Source: Shewanella sairae (GTDB lineage Bacteria > Pseudomonadota > Gammaproteobacteria > Enterobacterales > Shewanellaceae). From it: a stretch of DNA of 64,000 nt. The notes beneath the pieces were generated by a model. The model saw only the letters and a list, made by a program, of their open reading frames with translations, did no database searches and was not told where the DNA came from. The stretch is from the NCBI RefSeq assembly GCF_023283535.1, contig NZ_JAKILT010000016.1, positions 43,422 to 107,421 on the forward strand, read 5' to 3'. Position numbers and translations under genes: made by a program. Shown piece after piece: positions 37,428 to 49,351 of the stretch (positions within the stretch are counted from its first letter, which is position 1; every line of letters starts with the position of its first letter).

Positions 37428-38111
37428 ATGAAACACGTTTTATTGGTAGATGATGATCTTGTATTTCAAAGCGCGGTACAGCCAGTTTTGGAAAAGGAAG
37501 GCTTTATTGTCTCTGTCGCGAATAACGGTGTCGAAGCGTTAGAGAAATTGAAATCAAGTACGCCTGATTTAATTCTGTTAGATATTAATATGCCAGAGTT
37601 AAGCGGTATAGAGCTGTTAAAGCTCAGAGTGGATAAAGCCCCTGTTATTGTTATTTCAGCGTTGGATGCCGAGGAAGATAGAATAAAAGTCTACGAGCTT
37701 GGCGCTGATGACTTTTTGAGTAAGCCTTTTAGCTATCGCGAGCTTACTGTTCGAATTAATGCATTATTACGTCGTATCGCAGTCATTCGTAATGAAACTA
37801 ACTTTGATTTGCAGCCTACACAAGAGATAAGTTTTGATGAGAGTCGGTTTGTGATCTCTATTTCCGAAAGAGCAATCGCTTTTACCCAAACTGAATTCAA
37901 ACTTTTTAAGTATCTATTTGAAAGAAAAGGCCAAGTCGTTACCAAGCAAGAACTCCAGCTTAGGGTATTGCAAAAAGAGCTAGGGCAGTTTGACCGTAAT
38001 TTAGATATGCACATTAGCAATACTCGACGGAAACTGTCTCAAAAACACTTACCTAAAACCCTTATCAATACCGTTCGTGGCAAAGGATATAGCTTCGCAC
38101 AAGCGAGTTAA
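37428..38111 (+). CDS. Orphan OmpR-family response regulator
   Basis: 227-residue response regulator. The receiver has D8-D9-D10, phospho-acceptor D52 in LILLDINMPELSG, S77 at the usual threonine site, and K99 in GADDFLSKPF. The C-terminal winged helix ends in NTVRGKGYSFA. No histidine kinase lies on either side, so its partner is elsewhere. It is not CreB or a clear known regulator; the CpxR/TorR-like call would be overreach. Confidence 0.88.
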   Translation: MKHVLLVDDDLVFQSAVQPVLEKEGFIVSVANNGVEALEKLKSSTPDLILLDINMPELSGIELLKLRVDKAPVIVISALDAEEDRIKVYELGADDFLSKPFSYRELTVRINALLRRIAVIRNETNFDLQPTQEISFDESRFVISISERAIAFTQTEFKLFKYLFERKGQVVTKQELQLRVLQKELGQFDRNLDMHISNTRRKLSQKHLPKTLINTVRGKGYSFAQAS

Positions 38112-38136
38112 TACCACTGATAGGTTTATATCCATT

Positions 38137-38159
38137 AAGCACCTACTCGGTGCTTTTTT
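38137..38159 (+). terminator. Terminator of the orphan response regulator
   Basis: Stem aagcacc / ggtgctt with a 5-base loop and a T run, 25 bases after the stop codon. Confidence 0.82.
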
Positions 38160-38211
38160 GGTTTTTAGCGTAAATGAATCAATACTTAAAAATCTGGTTT
38201 TATACTTACAA

Positions 38212-38236
38212 CAAAAAGGGAGCAGTAGCTCCCTTT
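38212..38236 (-). terminator. Terminator of ald
   Basis: Minus-strand stem AAAGGGAGC / GCTCCCTTT with a 4-base loop and a T run (A run at 38213-38217), about 30 bases after the ald stop. Confidence 0.85.
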
Positions 38237-38265
38237 GATGGTCTTAACTTAATTCGCAGAAGCGA

Positions 38266-39381
38266 TTATTTAAGTAGAATCGTTGGATCAACAAATTCCA
38301 TATTCAATGCTTCGGCGACTTCTTCACAAGTGATCTTACCGTGCATTACGTTAAGTCCATTTAGCAAGTGTTTGTCTTGTAATAGTGCTTCTCTATAACC
38401 AAGTTGAGCAAGCTTGATGATATAAGGCAATGTGGCATTGTTTAACGCAAACGTAGATGTACGCGCAACTGCACCTGGCATGTTAGCAACACAGTAATGT
38501 ACAACATCATCCACAATATAAGTTGGATCTTGGTGTGTTGTTGCATGAGATGTTTCAATACAACCACCTTGGTCGATGGCAACGTCTACAATCGCAGAAC
38601 CCGGCTTCATGCGCTTGATATGCTCTTTAGTCACAAGCTTTGGCGCTGCAGCACCTGGTACCAGCACGCCACCAATGACAAGATCAGCTTCTAGTACATG
38701 TTTTTCAATTGCATCAGCAGTTGAATAGATAGCTTTTACTTTATTATCAAACTGAGCATTCAGGCGACGAAGTGCATCGATACTTCTATCAAGGATCACG
38801 ACATCAGCACCAAGTCCAACAGCCATTTGGGCAGCGTTAGTACCAACCATGCCGCCACCAATAATAACAACTTTTGCAGGTTCAACACCTGGAACGCCAC
38901 CTAAAAGCATGCCTCGGCCGCCCATAGATTTTTCAAGTGCCATTGCACCAGCTTGAATTGACATACGACCAGCAACTTCTGACATTGGCGCAAGCAAAGG
39001 TAGGGTGCCTCTGTCATCTGTTACAGTTTCATATGCGATACACACTGAACCGCTTTTTATTAGGTCTTCTGTTTGCGGTAGATCAGGTGCAAGGTGGAGA
39101 TAGGTAAAGAGTAGCTGGTCTTCACGTAGCATTGCACGCTCAACAGCTTGTGGTTCTTTAACTTTTACAATCATTTCAGACTGTGCAAAAACTTCAGCAG
39201 CTGTATCGAGGATTTTCGCCCCAACAGCGATATAATCTTGGTCGGTAAAACCGATGCCTGAGCCAGCATTTGTTTCAATAAAAACCTCATGACCACGTGA
39301 AGTCAGTTCGCGAACGCTTGATGGAACCATACCTACACGATATTCGTGATTTTTGATTTCTTTTGGAACACCTATAATCAT
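38266..39381 (-). CDS. ald: Alanine dehydrogenase
   Basis: NAD-dependent oxidative deamination of L-alanine to pyruvate and ammonia, reversible. 371 residues, the family size. Seen: IGVPKEIKNHEYRVGMVP with substrate-binding Arg, VKVKEPQ with active-site lysine, YLHLA with histidine, the Rossmann glycines GGGMVGTNAAQMAVGLGADV, and VDVAIDQGGCIETS with the catalytic Asp. GAGG lies 7 bases before the ATG. It is divergent from lrp, and Lrp-type regulators commonly control ald. Confidence 0.96.
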   Translation of the reverse strand: MIIGVPKEIKNHEYRVGMVPSSVRELTSRGHEVFIETNAGSGIGFTDQDYIAVGAKILDTAAEVFAQSEMIVKVKEPQAVERAMLREDQLLFTYLHLAPDLPQTEDLIKSGSVCIAYETVTDDRGTLPLLAPMSEVAGRMSIQAGAMALEKSMGGRGMLLGGVPGVEPAKVVIIGGGMVGTNAAQMAVGLGADVVILDRSIDALRRLNAQFDNKVKAIYSTADAIEKHVLEADLVIGGVLVPGAAAPKLVTKEHIKRMKPGSAIVDVAIDQGGCIETSHATTHQDPTYIVDDVVHYCVANMPGAVARTSTFALNNATLPYIIKLAQLGYREALLQDKHLLNGLNVMHGKITCEEVAEALNMEFVDPTILLK

Positions 39382-39561
39382 CTTCGAGCCTCAATTTCGC
39401 ATAAAAACCCATTTAATATGGGTGTAATTGTTATTTTATATCGCCTGAACGTGAATGTTTCAGGGAAATCTAGTATAGTATTCATTCCGTAGTTTATGCT
39501 GCTGAAGATTTTTCAAAAGCAGATAATAATGTTGTCATTGTCGTCAACCAGGGTTATAAAT

Positions 39562-40065
39562 ATGGTTAATAATAAAAAGAGTCCTATAAAAGACTTAGAT
39601 CGTATCGATAGAAATATACTTAATGAATTACAAATTGATGGCCGCATTTCAAACGTTGAGTTATCTAAGCGTGTAGGATTAAGTCCTACGCCTTGTCTTG
39701 AACGTGTAAAAAGGCTTGAAAAGCAAGGGTATATCAAAGGTTACACAGCCCTAGTTAATCCGCATTATTTAGGTGCTTCCTTGTTAGTGTTTGTTGAAAT
39801 CACGTTAAATCGTGATACTGCGGAAGTCTTTGATAAGTTCAACAAAGCAGTTCAACTACTGGATGATATTCAAGAATGCCATCTGGTTTCTGGTGATTTT
39901 GACTATCTTCTTAAGACTCGAGTATCAGATATGTCTGCATACCGTCGATTACTGGGTGAAACACTCTTGAAATTGCCGGCTGTGTCAGATACTCGTACTT
40001 ATGTAGTGATGGAAGAAGTTAAACAAACTAACCGAGTAGCTATTAATACTGTTTCTGAACAGTAA
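39562..40065 (+). CDS. lrp: Leucine-responsive regulatory protein
   Basis: Global Lrp/AsnC-family regulator, 167 residues. N-terminal helix-turn-helix LDRIDRNILNELQIDGRISNVELSKRVGLSPTPCLERVKRLEKQG (shown in parts), C-terminal ligand-binding RAM domain with GDFDYLLKTRVSDMSAYR, very close to E. coli Lrp. The frame is open to 39496, but ATG 39562 gives the family N-terminus (MVNNKKSP) and has AGGG upstream. Divergent from ald across about 180 bases. Confidence 0.94.
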   Translation: MVNNKKSPIKDLDRIDRNILNELQIDGRISNVELSKRVGLSPTPCLERVKRLEKQGYIKGYTALVNPHYLGASLLVFVEITLNRDTAEVFDKFNKAVQLLDDIQECHLVSGDFDYLLKTRVSDMSAYRRLLGETLLKLPAVSDTRTYVVMEEVKQTNRVAINTVSEQ

Positions 40066-40083
40066 TGTAATACTTTTTATAAC

Positions 40084-40110
40084 AAAAGGAGCCTTTAAGG
40101 CTCCTTTTTT
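40084..40110 (+). terminator. Terminator of lrp
   Basis: Stem aaaaggagcc / ggctcctttt with a 5-base loop and T run, 18 bases after the lrp stop. Confidence 0.9.
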
Positions 40111-40255
40111 ATGTAAAAAGCTAAATGATACAAAATGATGCAAAAATGGTTGATGCATAATTATTCACTCATGAGCATAAGTAGCAAACGCTGCATAAAG
40201 TCTTATTTTCTGGTATCTTGTCTGTAATTAACGTTTTTTTAGTGTAGGTTTTCCA

Positions 40256-42793
40256 TTGTCTAAGGGAAATAGTGTTAGAACGCTCTCCGGCGTCCAGCGA
40301 CTACTTGAAGGTAGTCTCATTATTTGTTGCATGTTAGCAACTTACGTCTTAATCGCTTTGAGCAGTTTCCACTCATCCGATCCCGGGTGGAGTCAGTCAA
40401 ATTTTGATGGTGAAATTAATAATTTAACCGGTGCTGTAGGAGCATGGGTTGCAGATGTGTTGTTTTACTTTTTTGGTTATTGCGCATACATCATACCGAT
40501 TATTATTGCACTCACAGGTTGGCTCCTTTTTAAGCGCACACATAAACTACTTGAAATTGATTATTTTTCAGTTGGTCTAAGGCTGATTGGCTTTTTGCTG
40601 ATTGTATTTAGTCTGGCGGCGCTGGCGAGTATGAATGCTAATGGAATCTATGGTTTTTCTGCCGGGGGAGTCTCGGGAGACGTTATAGGCCAAGCAATGT
40701 TGCCTTATTTTAATAAATTGGGCACCACATTATTGCTGCTGTGTTTTGTTGGCACAGGTTTCACTCTATTAACAGGTATTAGTTGGTTAACCGTTATTGA
40801 TATGACGGGCTACATCACCATTTGGTTTTTCAAAGCACTAAAGAATCTACCTAATAAGTTTAAACCTGAAATGGGTGATACTGAAGATACCCGAGGATTC
40901 TTATCTGTGGTTGAGCGCTTTAAAGAGCGCCGTAATGCACGAGATGAGGAAGATGACGACGAGGTAGAGGGCGATGAACAGGCAGAACAGCAAGAAAAAG
41001 TCGTATCTCAAGTTAAAATTGTTCAGCCTGCAGCACGGGTTGAGCCAAGTATTATCGACACCCCAGCGGTAAAATCAAATGCTGCCGATAGCGAAAAAAA
41101 GCAGCCTGAAATTGCTGCGCCTTGGGTGAATCAAGACGAAGATCTTGGTGATATAGAAGTAATCGACTTTGGTTTAACAACATCAACAGCTGAAAAAGCG
41201 CTTCATGAAAAGAAAGTTGATGACAAGCCAAAAATCGTAGACGGTATCGTGGTATTGCCTGGTCAAGAAGTCGAGCAAGACCGCCCACCGATGGCGCCGT
41301 TACCTTGTATCTCGCTACTGGATATTCCTGATCGTAAAAAGAACCCGATAACCGAAGAAGAGTTAGAGCAGATAGGTAAGCTGGTTGAAGTTAAGCTGGC
41401 TGATTTTAATATCACTGCGAATGTGGTTGGCGTTTATCCTGGTCCGGTTGTTACCCGCTTTGAGCTTGAATTAGCCCCTGGGATTAAAGCCTCTAAGATC
41501 ACCAACTTATCGAAAGACTTAGCCCGCTCTTTATTAGCAGAAAACGTCCGAGTGGTTGAAGTTATTCCGGGTAAAGCCTATGTGGGGCTTGAGTTACCAA
41601 ACAAGTTCCGTGAAACAGTATTTATGCGTGACGTACTCGATTGTGATGCTTTTAGAGACGACCCATCGCACTTAAGCATGGTATTAGGCGCAGATATTGG
41701 TGGTAAACCTGTGGTGGTTGATCTAGGGAAAATGCCACACTTATTGGTAGCAGGTACCACGGGCTCAGGTAAATCAGTTGGTGTAAACGTCATGATCACT
41801 AGCTTACTTTATAAATCTGGTCCTGATGACGTACGCTTTATCATGATCGACCCTAAGATGCTTGAATTATCGGTTTACGAAGGGATTCCACACCTATTGT
41901 GTGAAGTGGTAACCGATATGAAAGAAGCCTCTAACGCGTTGCGTTGGTGTGTGGGCGAAATGGAACGCCGTTATAAGTTGATGTCTGCGCTTGGCGTGCG
42001 AAACTTAAAAGGTTACAACGCAAAAATTAAAGATGCCAAGGAAGCGGGACAACCAATTGTTGATCCTCTCTGGAAAGCATCTGATAGCATGGACCCAGAA
42101 GCGCCTGAATTAGATAAGCTGCCTTCAATCGTTGTTGTCGTGGACGAATTCGCCGACATGATGATGATTGTGGGTAAAAAAGTGGAAGAACTTATCGCAC
42201 GTATTGCACAAAAAGCGCGAGCAGCAGGTATTCACTTGATCTTGGCGACCCAAAGACCTTCAGTTGACGTTATCACTGGTTTGATTAAAGCAAACATACC
42301 AACAAGAATGGCATTCCAAGTGTCATCGCGTATCGATTCTCGCACTATCCTTGATCAACAAGGTGCAGAAACATTACTTGGTATGGGCGACATGTTATAT
42401 CTGCCACCAGGTACGAGTGTACCTAATCGTGTTCATGGCGCATTTATTGATGATCACGAAGTCCATAAAGTCGTTGCAGACTGGTGTGCTCGAGGTAAAC
42501 CACAATATATTGATGAAATTTTGCAGGGCTCAGCAGAGGGTGAACAAGTCCTATTACCTGGAGAAGCAAGTGAGTCAGATGAAGATGTTGATGCACTATA
42601 CGATGAAGCCGTTGCCTTTGTAACCCAGACACGTAGAGGCTCGATTTCAAGCGTGCAACGTAAGTTCAAGATTGGTTATAACCGCGCTGCGCGTATTATT
42701 GAACAGATGGAAATGCAAGGCGTTGTTAGTAGCCAGGGTCATAACGGCAACCGAGAAGTATTAGCGCCGCCACCGCCAAAAGATTACGTTTAA
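40256..42793 (+). CDS. ftsK: DNA translocase FtsK
   Basis: Septal DNA pump coordinating chromosome dimer resolution with division. 845 residues. Four N-terminal membrane helices (about 20-190), an acidic low-complexity linker (about 225-350), then the motor with Walker [13 protein letters not shown] and Walker [13 protein letters not shown], and the C-terminal gamma domain ([25 protein letters not shown]) that reads KOPS and activates XerD. The linker is much shorter than in E. coli FtsK (1329 residues). The start is TTG; the ribosome site is weak. Confidence 0.95.
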   Translation: MSKGNSVRTLSGVQRLLEGSLIICCMLATYVLIALSSFHSSDPGWSQSNFDGEINNLTGAVGAWVADVLFYFFGYCAYIIPIIIALTGWLLFKRTHKLLEIDYFSVGLRLIGFLLIVFSLAALASMNANGIYGFSAGGVSGDVIGQAMLPYFNKLGTTLLLLCFVGTGFTLLTGISWLTVIDMTGYITIWFFKALKNLPNKFKPEMGDTEDTRGFLSVVERFKERRNARDEEDDDEVEGDEQAEQQEKVVSQVKIVQPAARVEPSIIDTPAVKSNAADSEKKQPEIAAPWVNQDEDLGDIEVIDFGLTTSTAEKALHEKKVDDKPKIVDGIVVLPGQEVEQDRPPMAPLPCISLLDIPDRKKNPITEEELEQIGKLVEVKLADFNITANVVGVYPGPVVTRFELELAPGIKASKITNLSKDLARSLLAENVRVVEVIPGKAYVGLELPNKFRETVFMRDVLDCDAFRDDPSHLSMVLGADIGGKPVVVDLGKMPHLLVAGTTGSGKSVGVNVMITSLLYKSGPDDVRFIMIDPKMLELSVYEGIPHLLCEVVTDMKEASNALRWCVGEMERRYKLMSALGVRNLKGYNAKIKDAKEAGQPIVDPLWKASDSMDPEAPELDKLPSIVVVVDEFADMMMIVGKKVEELIARIAQKARAAGIHLILATQRPSVDVITGLIKANIPTRMAFQVSSRIDSRTILDQQGAETLLGMGDMLYLPPGTSVPNRVHGAFIDDHEVHKVVADWCARGKPQYIDEILQGSAEGEQVLLPGEASESDEDVDALYDEAVAFVTQTRRGSISSVQRKFKIGYNRAARIIEQMEMQGVVSSQGHNGNREVLAPPPPKDYV

Positions 42794-42868
42794 AAGCAGT
42801 AACCATTGGTCACGATCACGGAATCATTTCAGTGTTACGCCTAAAATAGGCGTAACTCGGAGAGTAGT

Positions 42869-43495
42869 ATGAAAAAAATATTCACCATTGCAGCTCTTAG
42901 TCTGCCGATGTTTTACCAACTGCCAGTGTTGGCAGCCGATGCTGACAACCTAAAAGTTAAACTAACTGAAATTAACAGCCTCAAAGCGGATTTCAATCAG
43001 ACAGTGACAGACATTAACGATAAGGTTATTCAAACAGGCGAGGGGGTGTTTGCATTATCACACCCAAACCAGTTTTATTGGCACCTTACAGCGCCTGATG
43101 AGTCTTTAATTGTTGCTGACGGTACTGATGTATGGGTCTACAACCCATTTGCTGAAGAAGTTTCTGTTATGGACATTAATCAGGCTATCAGTGCATCACC
43201 AATCGCGCTACTTGTGCACTCAGATGATGCCACTTGGTCGCAGTATAAGGTTGCTCAAACCGATAACTGCTTTGATATTAGCCCGAAAGACGCAGATAGC
43301 GGCGTGTCAGAAGTCCAAGTTTGTTTCGATGATAAGCAGCTAACTCAAATGGTACTTAAAGATCAGCAGGGCAATATTAGCGATTTTAAATTAACGAATC
43401 AGAGTTCAATTGCCGATACCGATCGCGATCTGTTCAAGTTTGTTGTACCTGATGATGTCGATATTGACGATCAGCGTTTAAAATTAACCAATTAA
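42869..43495 (+). CDS. lolA: Outer-membrane lipoprotein carrier LolA
   Basis: Periplasmic chaperone carrying lipoproteins from LolCDE to LolB. 208 residues with a Sec signal peptide (cleavage near VLA-AD, residues 22-23). Mature part has [52 protein letters not shown] in parts, typical of the family's open beta-barrel. GGAG lies 6 bases before the ATG. It lies between ftsK and rarA, the conserved E. coli order. Confidence 0.95.
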   Translation: MKKIFTIAALSLPMFYQLPVLAADADNLKVKLTEINSLKADFNQTVTDINDKVIQTGEGVFALSHPNQFYWHLTAPDESLIVADGTDVWVYNPFAEEVSVMDINQAISASPIALLVHSDDATWSQYKVAQTDNCFDISPKDADSGVSEVQVCFDDKQLTQMVLKDQQGNISDFKLTNQSSIADTDRDLFKFVVPDDVDIDDQRLKLTN

Positions 43496-43504
43496 GAGTC
43501 ATTA

Positions 43505-44836
43505 GTGTCTAGTTTTAGTTTTGATTTTGCACCGGACTTTAGACCTTTAGCCGCAAGAATGCGGCCAGAGAAGATAGAGCAATATATTGGTCAAGCGCAC
43601 CTGTTAGGCGAAGGCAAACCACTGCGCCAGGCATTAGAGGCTGGGCGTGCCCATTCGATGATGTTTTGGGGGCCACCAGGCACAGGCAAGACTACATTAG
43701 CTGAGTTAGTCGCCCATTACGCTAATGCACATGTTGAACGAATTTCAGCAGTGACATCAGGTGTAAAAGAGATCCGCAGTGCAATAGAGCACGCTAAAAA
43801 CGTGGCACAGTCTCGTGGGCAACGCACTTTACTTTTCGTCGACGAAGTACACAGATTTAATAAAAGCCAACAAGATGCCTTTTTACCTTTCATTGAAGAT
43901 GGCACGGTAATTTTTATTGGGGCGACGACGGAAAACCCATCGTTTGAGATTAATAACGCGCTGTTATCTCGTGCGCGGGTGTATTTAATCAAGCCATTAC
44001 AGCCTGATGAAATAACCCACATTGTCCAGCAAGCCCTTGAAGATGAAGAAAGAGGTCTTGGTAAACGTCAGTTGATTATGCCTGCGGACGTTGCTTTAAA
44101 GCTGGCACAAGTTTGTGACGGTGACGCCCGTAAAGCACTTAATTTAGTCGAATTGATGAGCGACATGCTCAAAGATGGCGAAGTCTTTACTGAAGAGATG
44201 ATAACCGAAGTCGCTGGTCAGCAACTTGCCGGGTTTGATAAAAATGGCGATCAGTATTACGACCTTATCTCCGCTGTCCATAAATCAATCCGCGGTTCAT
44301 CACCAGACGCGGCGCTATATTGGTTTTGTAGGATGCTTGAAGGAGGTTGTGACCCCTTGTATATCGCCAGGCGTCTCTTGGCAATTGCCTCTGAAGATAT
44401 AGGTAATGCCGACCCAATGGCGATGACAGTCGCTGTCAATGCTTGGGAATGTTTTCATCGAGTTGGACCATCAGAAGGCGAAAGAGCCATTGCGCAAGCA
44501 GTGCTTTATCTTGCCAGTGCGCCAAAAAGTAATGCTGTTTACACCGCTTTTGCTCAGGCTCGCCAATTAGCCAGAGAAACAGGTCATGAGCCGGTTCCTG
44601 AGCATTTACGTAATGCACCAACTAAGCTAATGAAAGATATCGGCTATGGTGAAGGGTATCGATACGCGCATGATGAACCCAATGCTTACGCAAGTGGTGA
44701 GAAGTATCTGCCTCAAGCGCTAACGGGACAGCAATTTTACTACCCTACTGAACGTGGTTTTGAAAAGCGGATCAAAGATAAACTGAGTCAATTAAAGATG
44801 CTCGATGAACAAAGTGAGGTTAAAAGATATGAATAA
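43505..44836 (+). CDS. rarA: Replication-associated recombination protein RarA
   Basis: AAA+ ATPase related to clamp loaders acting at stalled forks (443 residues). N-terminal [11 protein letters not shown]; Walker [15 protein letters not shown]; Walker [21 protein letters not shown]; sensor 1 [12 protein letters not shown]; sensor 2 [13 protein letters not shown]. It starts at GTG 10 bases after the lolA stop. The last 8 bases overlap crcB. Confidence 0.95.
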   Translation: MSSFSFDFAPDFRPLAARMRPEKIEQYIGQAHLLGEGKPLRQALEAGRAHSMMFWGPPGTGKTTLAELVAHYANAHVERISAVTSGVKEIRSAIEHAKNVAQSRGQRTLLFVDEVHRFNKSQQDAFLPFIEDGTVIFIGATTENPSFEINNALLSRARVYLIKPLQPDEITHIVQQALEDEERGLGKRQLIMPADVALKLAQVCDGDARKALNLVELMSDMLKDGEVFTEEMITEVAGQQLAGFDKNGDQYYDLISAVHKSIRGSSPDAALYWFCRMLEGGCDPLYIARRLLAIASEDIGNADPMAMTVAVNAWECFHRVGPSEGERAIAQAVLYLASAPKSNAVYTAFAQARQLARETGHEPVPEHLRNAPTKLMKDIGYGEGYRYAHDEPNAYASGEKYLPQALTGQQFYYPTERGFEKRIKDKLSQLKMLDEQSEVKRYE

Positions 44837-45203
44837 TGTTCTTTTTGTCGCCTTAGGCGGTTCAATTGGTGCAGTTTTTCGGTATCTTATCTCATTATTG
44901 ATGCTTCAGGTATTTGGTAGTGGTTTTCCTTTTGGTACACTGTTAGTCAATATCTTGGGTTCGTTTTTAATGGGTGTGATCTTCGCACTCGGTCAAGTTA
45001 GCGAACTTAGTCCTGAGATTAAGGCATTTGTCGGTGTCGGTATGTTAGGCGCCTTAACCACATTTTCAACTTTTTCCAACGAAACCCTGTTGTTGATGCA
45101 AGAAGGTTATTTGGTCAAAGCCCTATTGAATGTTGTTGTTAACGTCGGCGTATGTATATTCGTCGTTTACCTAGGACAACAATTGGTGTTTTCTCGTTTT
45201 TAA
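44829..45203 (+). CDS. crcB: Fluoride channel CrcB/Fluc
   Basis: Dual-topology dimeric fluoride exporter, 124 residues, four membrane helices. Seen: [33 protein letters not shown], and the [12 protein letters not shown] polar track. ATG 44829 has GAGG upstream and overlaps the rarA stop by 8 bases; the frame also runs to 44805 inside rarA, which is less likely. No fluoride riboswitch is seen upstream; it is read through from rarA. Confidence 0.93.
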   Translation: MNNVLFVALGGSIGAVFRYLISLLMLQVFGSGFPFGTLLVNILGSFLMGVIFALGQVSELSPEIKAFVGVGMLGALTTFSTFSNETLLLMQEGYLVKALLNVVVNVGVCIFVVYLGQQLVFSRF

Positions 45204-45218
45204 CTATTAAGATAATAA

Positions 45219-46508
<1,290 letters not shown>

Positions 46509-46550
46509 TTAACCTAGGTTTAGCTAACGGCTAAATGGGTCCGTACATTG

Positions 46551-46579
46551 AAAGCCTTCACAAATATGAAGGCTTTTTT
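46551..46579 (+). terminator. Terminator of serS
   Basis: Stem aaagccttca / tgaaggcttt with a 6-base loop and T run, 43 bases after the stop. Confidence 0.9.
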
Positions 46580-46991
46580 ATTTGTTATCTTGACCGCAAA
46601 AACACACCATTTTGGAATGTTTTGGCTACCTACGGCTAGGTTGAATATCACTCACAAGTGAACAACATTCAATCCACTATTTGCTTGAGTTGCGACCAAA
46701 TGTATTAAGTAGCTTAGCGACTTATACTGATTGGCATAACAAGCCCGTAATTTGTAAAGGATAAAGTGAATAGTGAAAACGTGCTTAACCCTTCATCATA
46801 GGTCAGTTGTGTAATTGTAAGTCTTAGGCTTTTTGAATGAGAAAACTGCACTTATAGAGGCATAAAATTAACGAAACTTATCTTATCCCGCAAATATTAC
46901 TTATAGTCATAAATCTCTCTTTCTACCGCTTTACATCAATGTTATAACTACAGGCGAAATCCCTACACTTCTAATATTTAGGAAAGCCGTC
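46580..46991. other. Intergenic region before the aminotransferase gene
   Basis: About 410 bases with no credible ORF on either strand. It should carry the aminotransferase promoter. Looked for a TyrR box (TGTAAA-N6-TTTACA); only half-sites (TGTAAA at about 46756, TTTACA at about 46931) are present, not paired. Confidence 0.45.
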
Positions 46992-48185
46992 ATGATATTT
47001 TCCCAGGTTGAACTGGCCCCTGCAGATCCGATTTTAGGCTTAACAGATGCATTCAAAGCTGATGTTCGCGAACATAAAGTGAACTTAGGCGTTGGTATCT
47101 ATAAAGATGAGTCTGGCCAGACACCTATCCTGAAGTCTGTGAAATTTGCAGAAGAGAAATTACTTGCAACCGAAAAGAGCAAAAGCTATTTAGGCATGGA
47201 AGGCGTTGAAGCCTACAACCGTGCTGTACAAACTTTGCTATTTGGTGCAGAGCATGAAGTTGTAAGCCAAAGCCGAGCATTAACCGCTCAGGCGCCAGGC
47301 GGTACGGGTTCATTGCGCGTTGCAGCTGAGTTTCTTGTTCGTCATACAGATTCAAAGAAGATCTGGATTAGTAATCCAACTTGGGCTAACCATAACAATA
47401 TTTTTTCTACAGCCGGTTTAGACATAGCTGAATATGGTTATTATCAAGCTGAAACTCACAGCCTAGACTTTGACGCTATGCTAGCTGATCTACAAAGCGC
47501 TCAAGCTGGCGATTTAGTATTGCTTCATGGCTGTTGTCATAACCCTACTGGTATCGATTTAAATATTGCGCAATGGCAGCAAATTGCCGATCTTTGTTTA
47601 GCAAACGGTTTAGTGCCATTATTTGATTTCGCATACCAAGGTTTTGGTGCTGGTGTTGAAGAAGATGCCCAAGGTTTACGCATTGTAGCCAATACTGTAC
47701 CTGAGCTTATTGTTGCTAACTCTTTTTCTAAGAACTTCGGACTCTATAACGAACGTATTGGTGCTGTGACTGTTGTTGGATCTAATAGCGAACAAACGGT
47801 TAATGCTTTCAGTCAAATAAAGAGCACGATTCGCGCTTCTTACTCAAACCCGCCTGCACATGGCGCTTTGATTGTTAGCACCATCCTAGAAGATGCGGCG
47901 CTTAAACAACTTTGGCATGACGAGCTACAAGAGATGCGTGAACGTATCGCTGAAATGCGTACCTTGTTCGTTGCTTCATTAAAGTCTGCTGGCGTCAGCC
48001 AGGATTTTGAGTTTATTTCGCGTCAAAATGGTATGTTCAGTTTCTCAGGTCTTAATAAAGATCAAGTAAACCGCCTTAAAGAAGAGTTTGCGGTTTATAT
48101 TGTAGGATCTGGCCGTATCAGCGTTGCTGGCATGACTAAAACCAATATGCCTGTCATTTGTGCAGCCATTGCAAAAGTACTGTAA
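46992..48185 (+). CDS. Aspartate/aromatic aminotransferase (AspC/TyrB family)
   Basis: PLP-dependent class I subgroup-alpha aminotransferase of 397 residues, the AspC/TyrB length. Seen: VNLGVGIYKDESGQTPIL, QAPGGTGSLRVAAEFL, NPTWANHNNIF with the PLP-stacking tryptophan, CCHNPTGIDL, the FDFAYQGFGAG segment, and SFSKNFGLYNERIG with the Schiff-base lysine. Substrates are Asp/Glu or Phe/Tyr. AspC and TyrB cannot be told apart safely by reading alone. AGGAAAG precedes the ATG. Confidence 0.92.
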   Translation: MIFSQVELAPADPILGLTDAFKADVREHKVNLGVGIYKDESGQTPILKSVKFAEEKLLATEKSKSYLGMEGVEAYNRAVQTLLFGAEHEVVSQSRALTAQAPGGTGSLRVAAEFLVRHTDSKKIWISNPTWANHNNIFSTAGLDIAEYGYYQAETHSLDFDAMLADLQSAQAGDLVLLHGCCHNPTGIDLNIAQWQQIADLCLANGLVPLFDFAYQGFGAGVEEDAQGLRIVANTVPELIVANSFSKNFGLYNERIGAVTVVGSNSEQTVNAFSQIKSTIRASYSNPPAHGALIVSTILEDAALKQLWHDELQEMRERIAEMRTLFVASLKSAGVSQDFEFISRQNGMFSFSGLNKDQVNRLKEEFAVYIVGSGRISVAGMTKTNMPVICAAIAKVL

Positions 48186-48204
48186 TTTATTGCCTTAAAA
48201 AGAG

Positions 48205-48230
48205 AAAAGGACACTTCAGGGTCCTTTTTT
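48205..48230 (+). terminator. Terminator of the aminotransferase gene
   Basis: Stem aaaaggac / gtcctttt with an 8-base loop and T run, 20 bases after the stop. Confidence 0.85.
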
Positions 48231-48263
48231 ATTGCTAAGTCTTAAGTTAACAAGTCACGTAAT

Positions 48264-49187
48264 TTAGCTTTCGGTTTGGTGACTCGTATTCAGTAACTGC
48301 TGACTGACCATGTAAGACAGTGCATCCGCAAGGGCTTGTCTATCATGCAGACCGATATGATGGCTACTTCGGAGTGGGAAATAGCTAATATTACCTTGTT
48401 GATAAGAGGTTTCTCCATGGCAGAGAATTTGGTCAATAATCTTAAGACCCAATACTTGATGGCACCAGTTAACCTTTTGACTTAAGCTACAGTTCGCAAT
48501 TGGCGATGGCTCTTTCGTCAGGTTTTCAATCAAAATCACTTCAGCCTTTGAATTAGCCAAAGCCGTTGCTATTTTAGGTAACAGTAATGGCGGCATAATA
48601 CTGGTTAGAAAACTACCTGGCCCGAGAATAATCAAATCTGCTTCTGCAATGGCATCACACGCTTCAGTTGTGGCTTCAACTAATGGATCAAGAGATAGTG
48701 CAATTGGCGTATCTTGCATTTTATCTACATTGGTTTCACCAAAAACACTTTGTCCACAAGCTTGCAGAGCCACTAAGTGTGTTGGCTCTTCAGACATAGG
48801 GATCAAACGCGTGTCGATGTTTAAAAAGTTTCGAACCAGGTTTACTGCATCTAGTGGACGCACGCATAACTCATCTAACGCCATCAGCATTAGATTACCT
48901 AAATTGTGACCGGTTAACTCACTGTCGCCAGCAAAACGGTATTCAAACATTAAGGAGCCAACAGAAGGGCGCTTAGCTAATTGTGTCAAGCAGTTACGTA
49001 AATCTCCCCAAGCAATACAATCAGACTCAGCTCTTAAACGTCCCGTTGAGCCGCCATTATCCGTTGTAGTAACAATCCCTGTGAGTTTAGGCCCTAGAAA
49101 GGAAAGGGCAGACAGTACTCGACCTAGGCCATGCCCGCCACCAATGGCTACCACATGACTGTATTGATTAAGCCCGTTTTTGTTCAT
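48264..49187 (-). CDS. ybhK: YvcK/YbhK (CofD-like) protein
   Basis: 307-residue member of the CofD/UPF0052 family. Seen: VAIGGGHGLGRVLSAL (nucleotide-binding), VTTTDNGGSTGRLR, WGDLRNCL, and GPGSFLTSIMPPLLL. YvcK homologues bind UDP-sugars and affect gluconeogenic growth and cell-wall homeostasis in Bacillus; in gamma-proteobacteria the role is less defined. AGGAG lies about 11 bases before the ATG. It converges with the aminotransferase gene. Confidence 0.9.
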   Translation of the reverse strand: MNKNGLNQYSHVVAIGGGHGLGRVLSALSFLGPKLTGIVTTTDNGGSTGRLRAESDCIAWGDLRNCLTQLAKRPSVGSLMFEYRFAGDSELTGHNLGNLMLMALDELCVRPLDAVNLVRNFLNIDTRLIPMSEEPTHLVALQACGQSVFGETNVDKMQDTPIALSLDPLVEATTEACDAIAEADLIILGPGSFLTSIMPPLLLPKIATALANSKAEVILIENLTKEPSPIANCSLSQKVNWCHQVLGLKIIDQILCHGETSYQQGNISYFPLRSSHHIGLHDRQALADALSYMVSQQLLNTSHQTES

Positions 49188-49351
49188 TATCAGGGGTCTC
49201 CTTCCTGAATACCCAAAGGATTTTAAAAGTCGAAGGCGATTATACCTAATTTACACTTATTTTTCGCGATGTATTATCTTCGATAGCTAGCATATAATAG
49301 CCAGCATTAGTTAAATGAACTGCCCCCACTTAATTCGTTAAAGGAGAATGA

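Noticed and set aside
46509..46991. Possible TyrR box upstream of the aminotransferase
   Set aside because: Only unpaired half-sites were found, so no claim is made.
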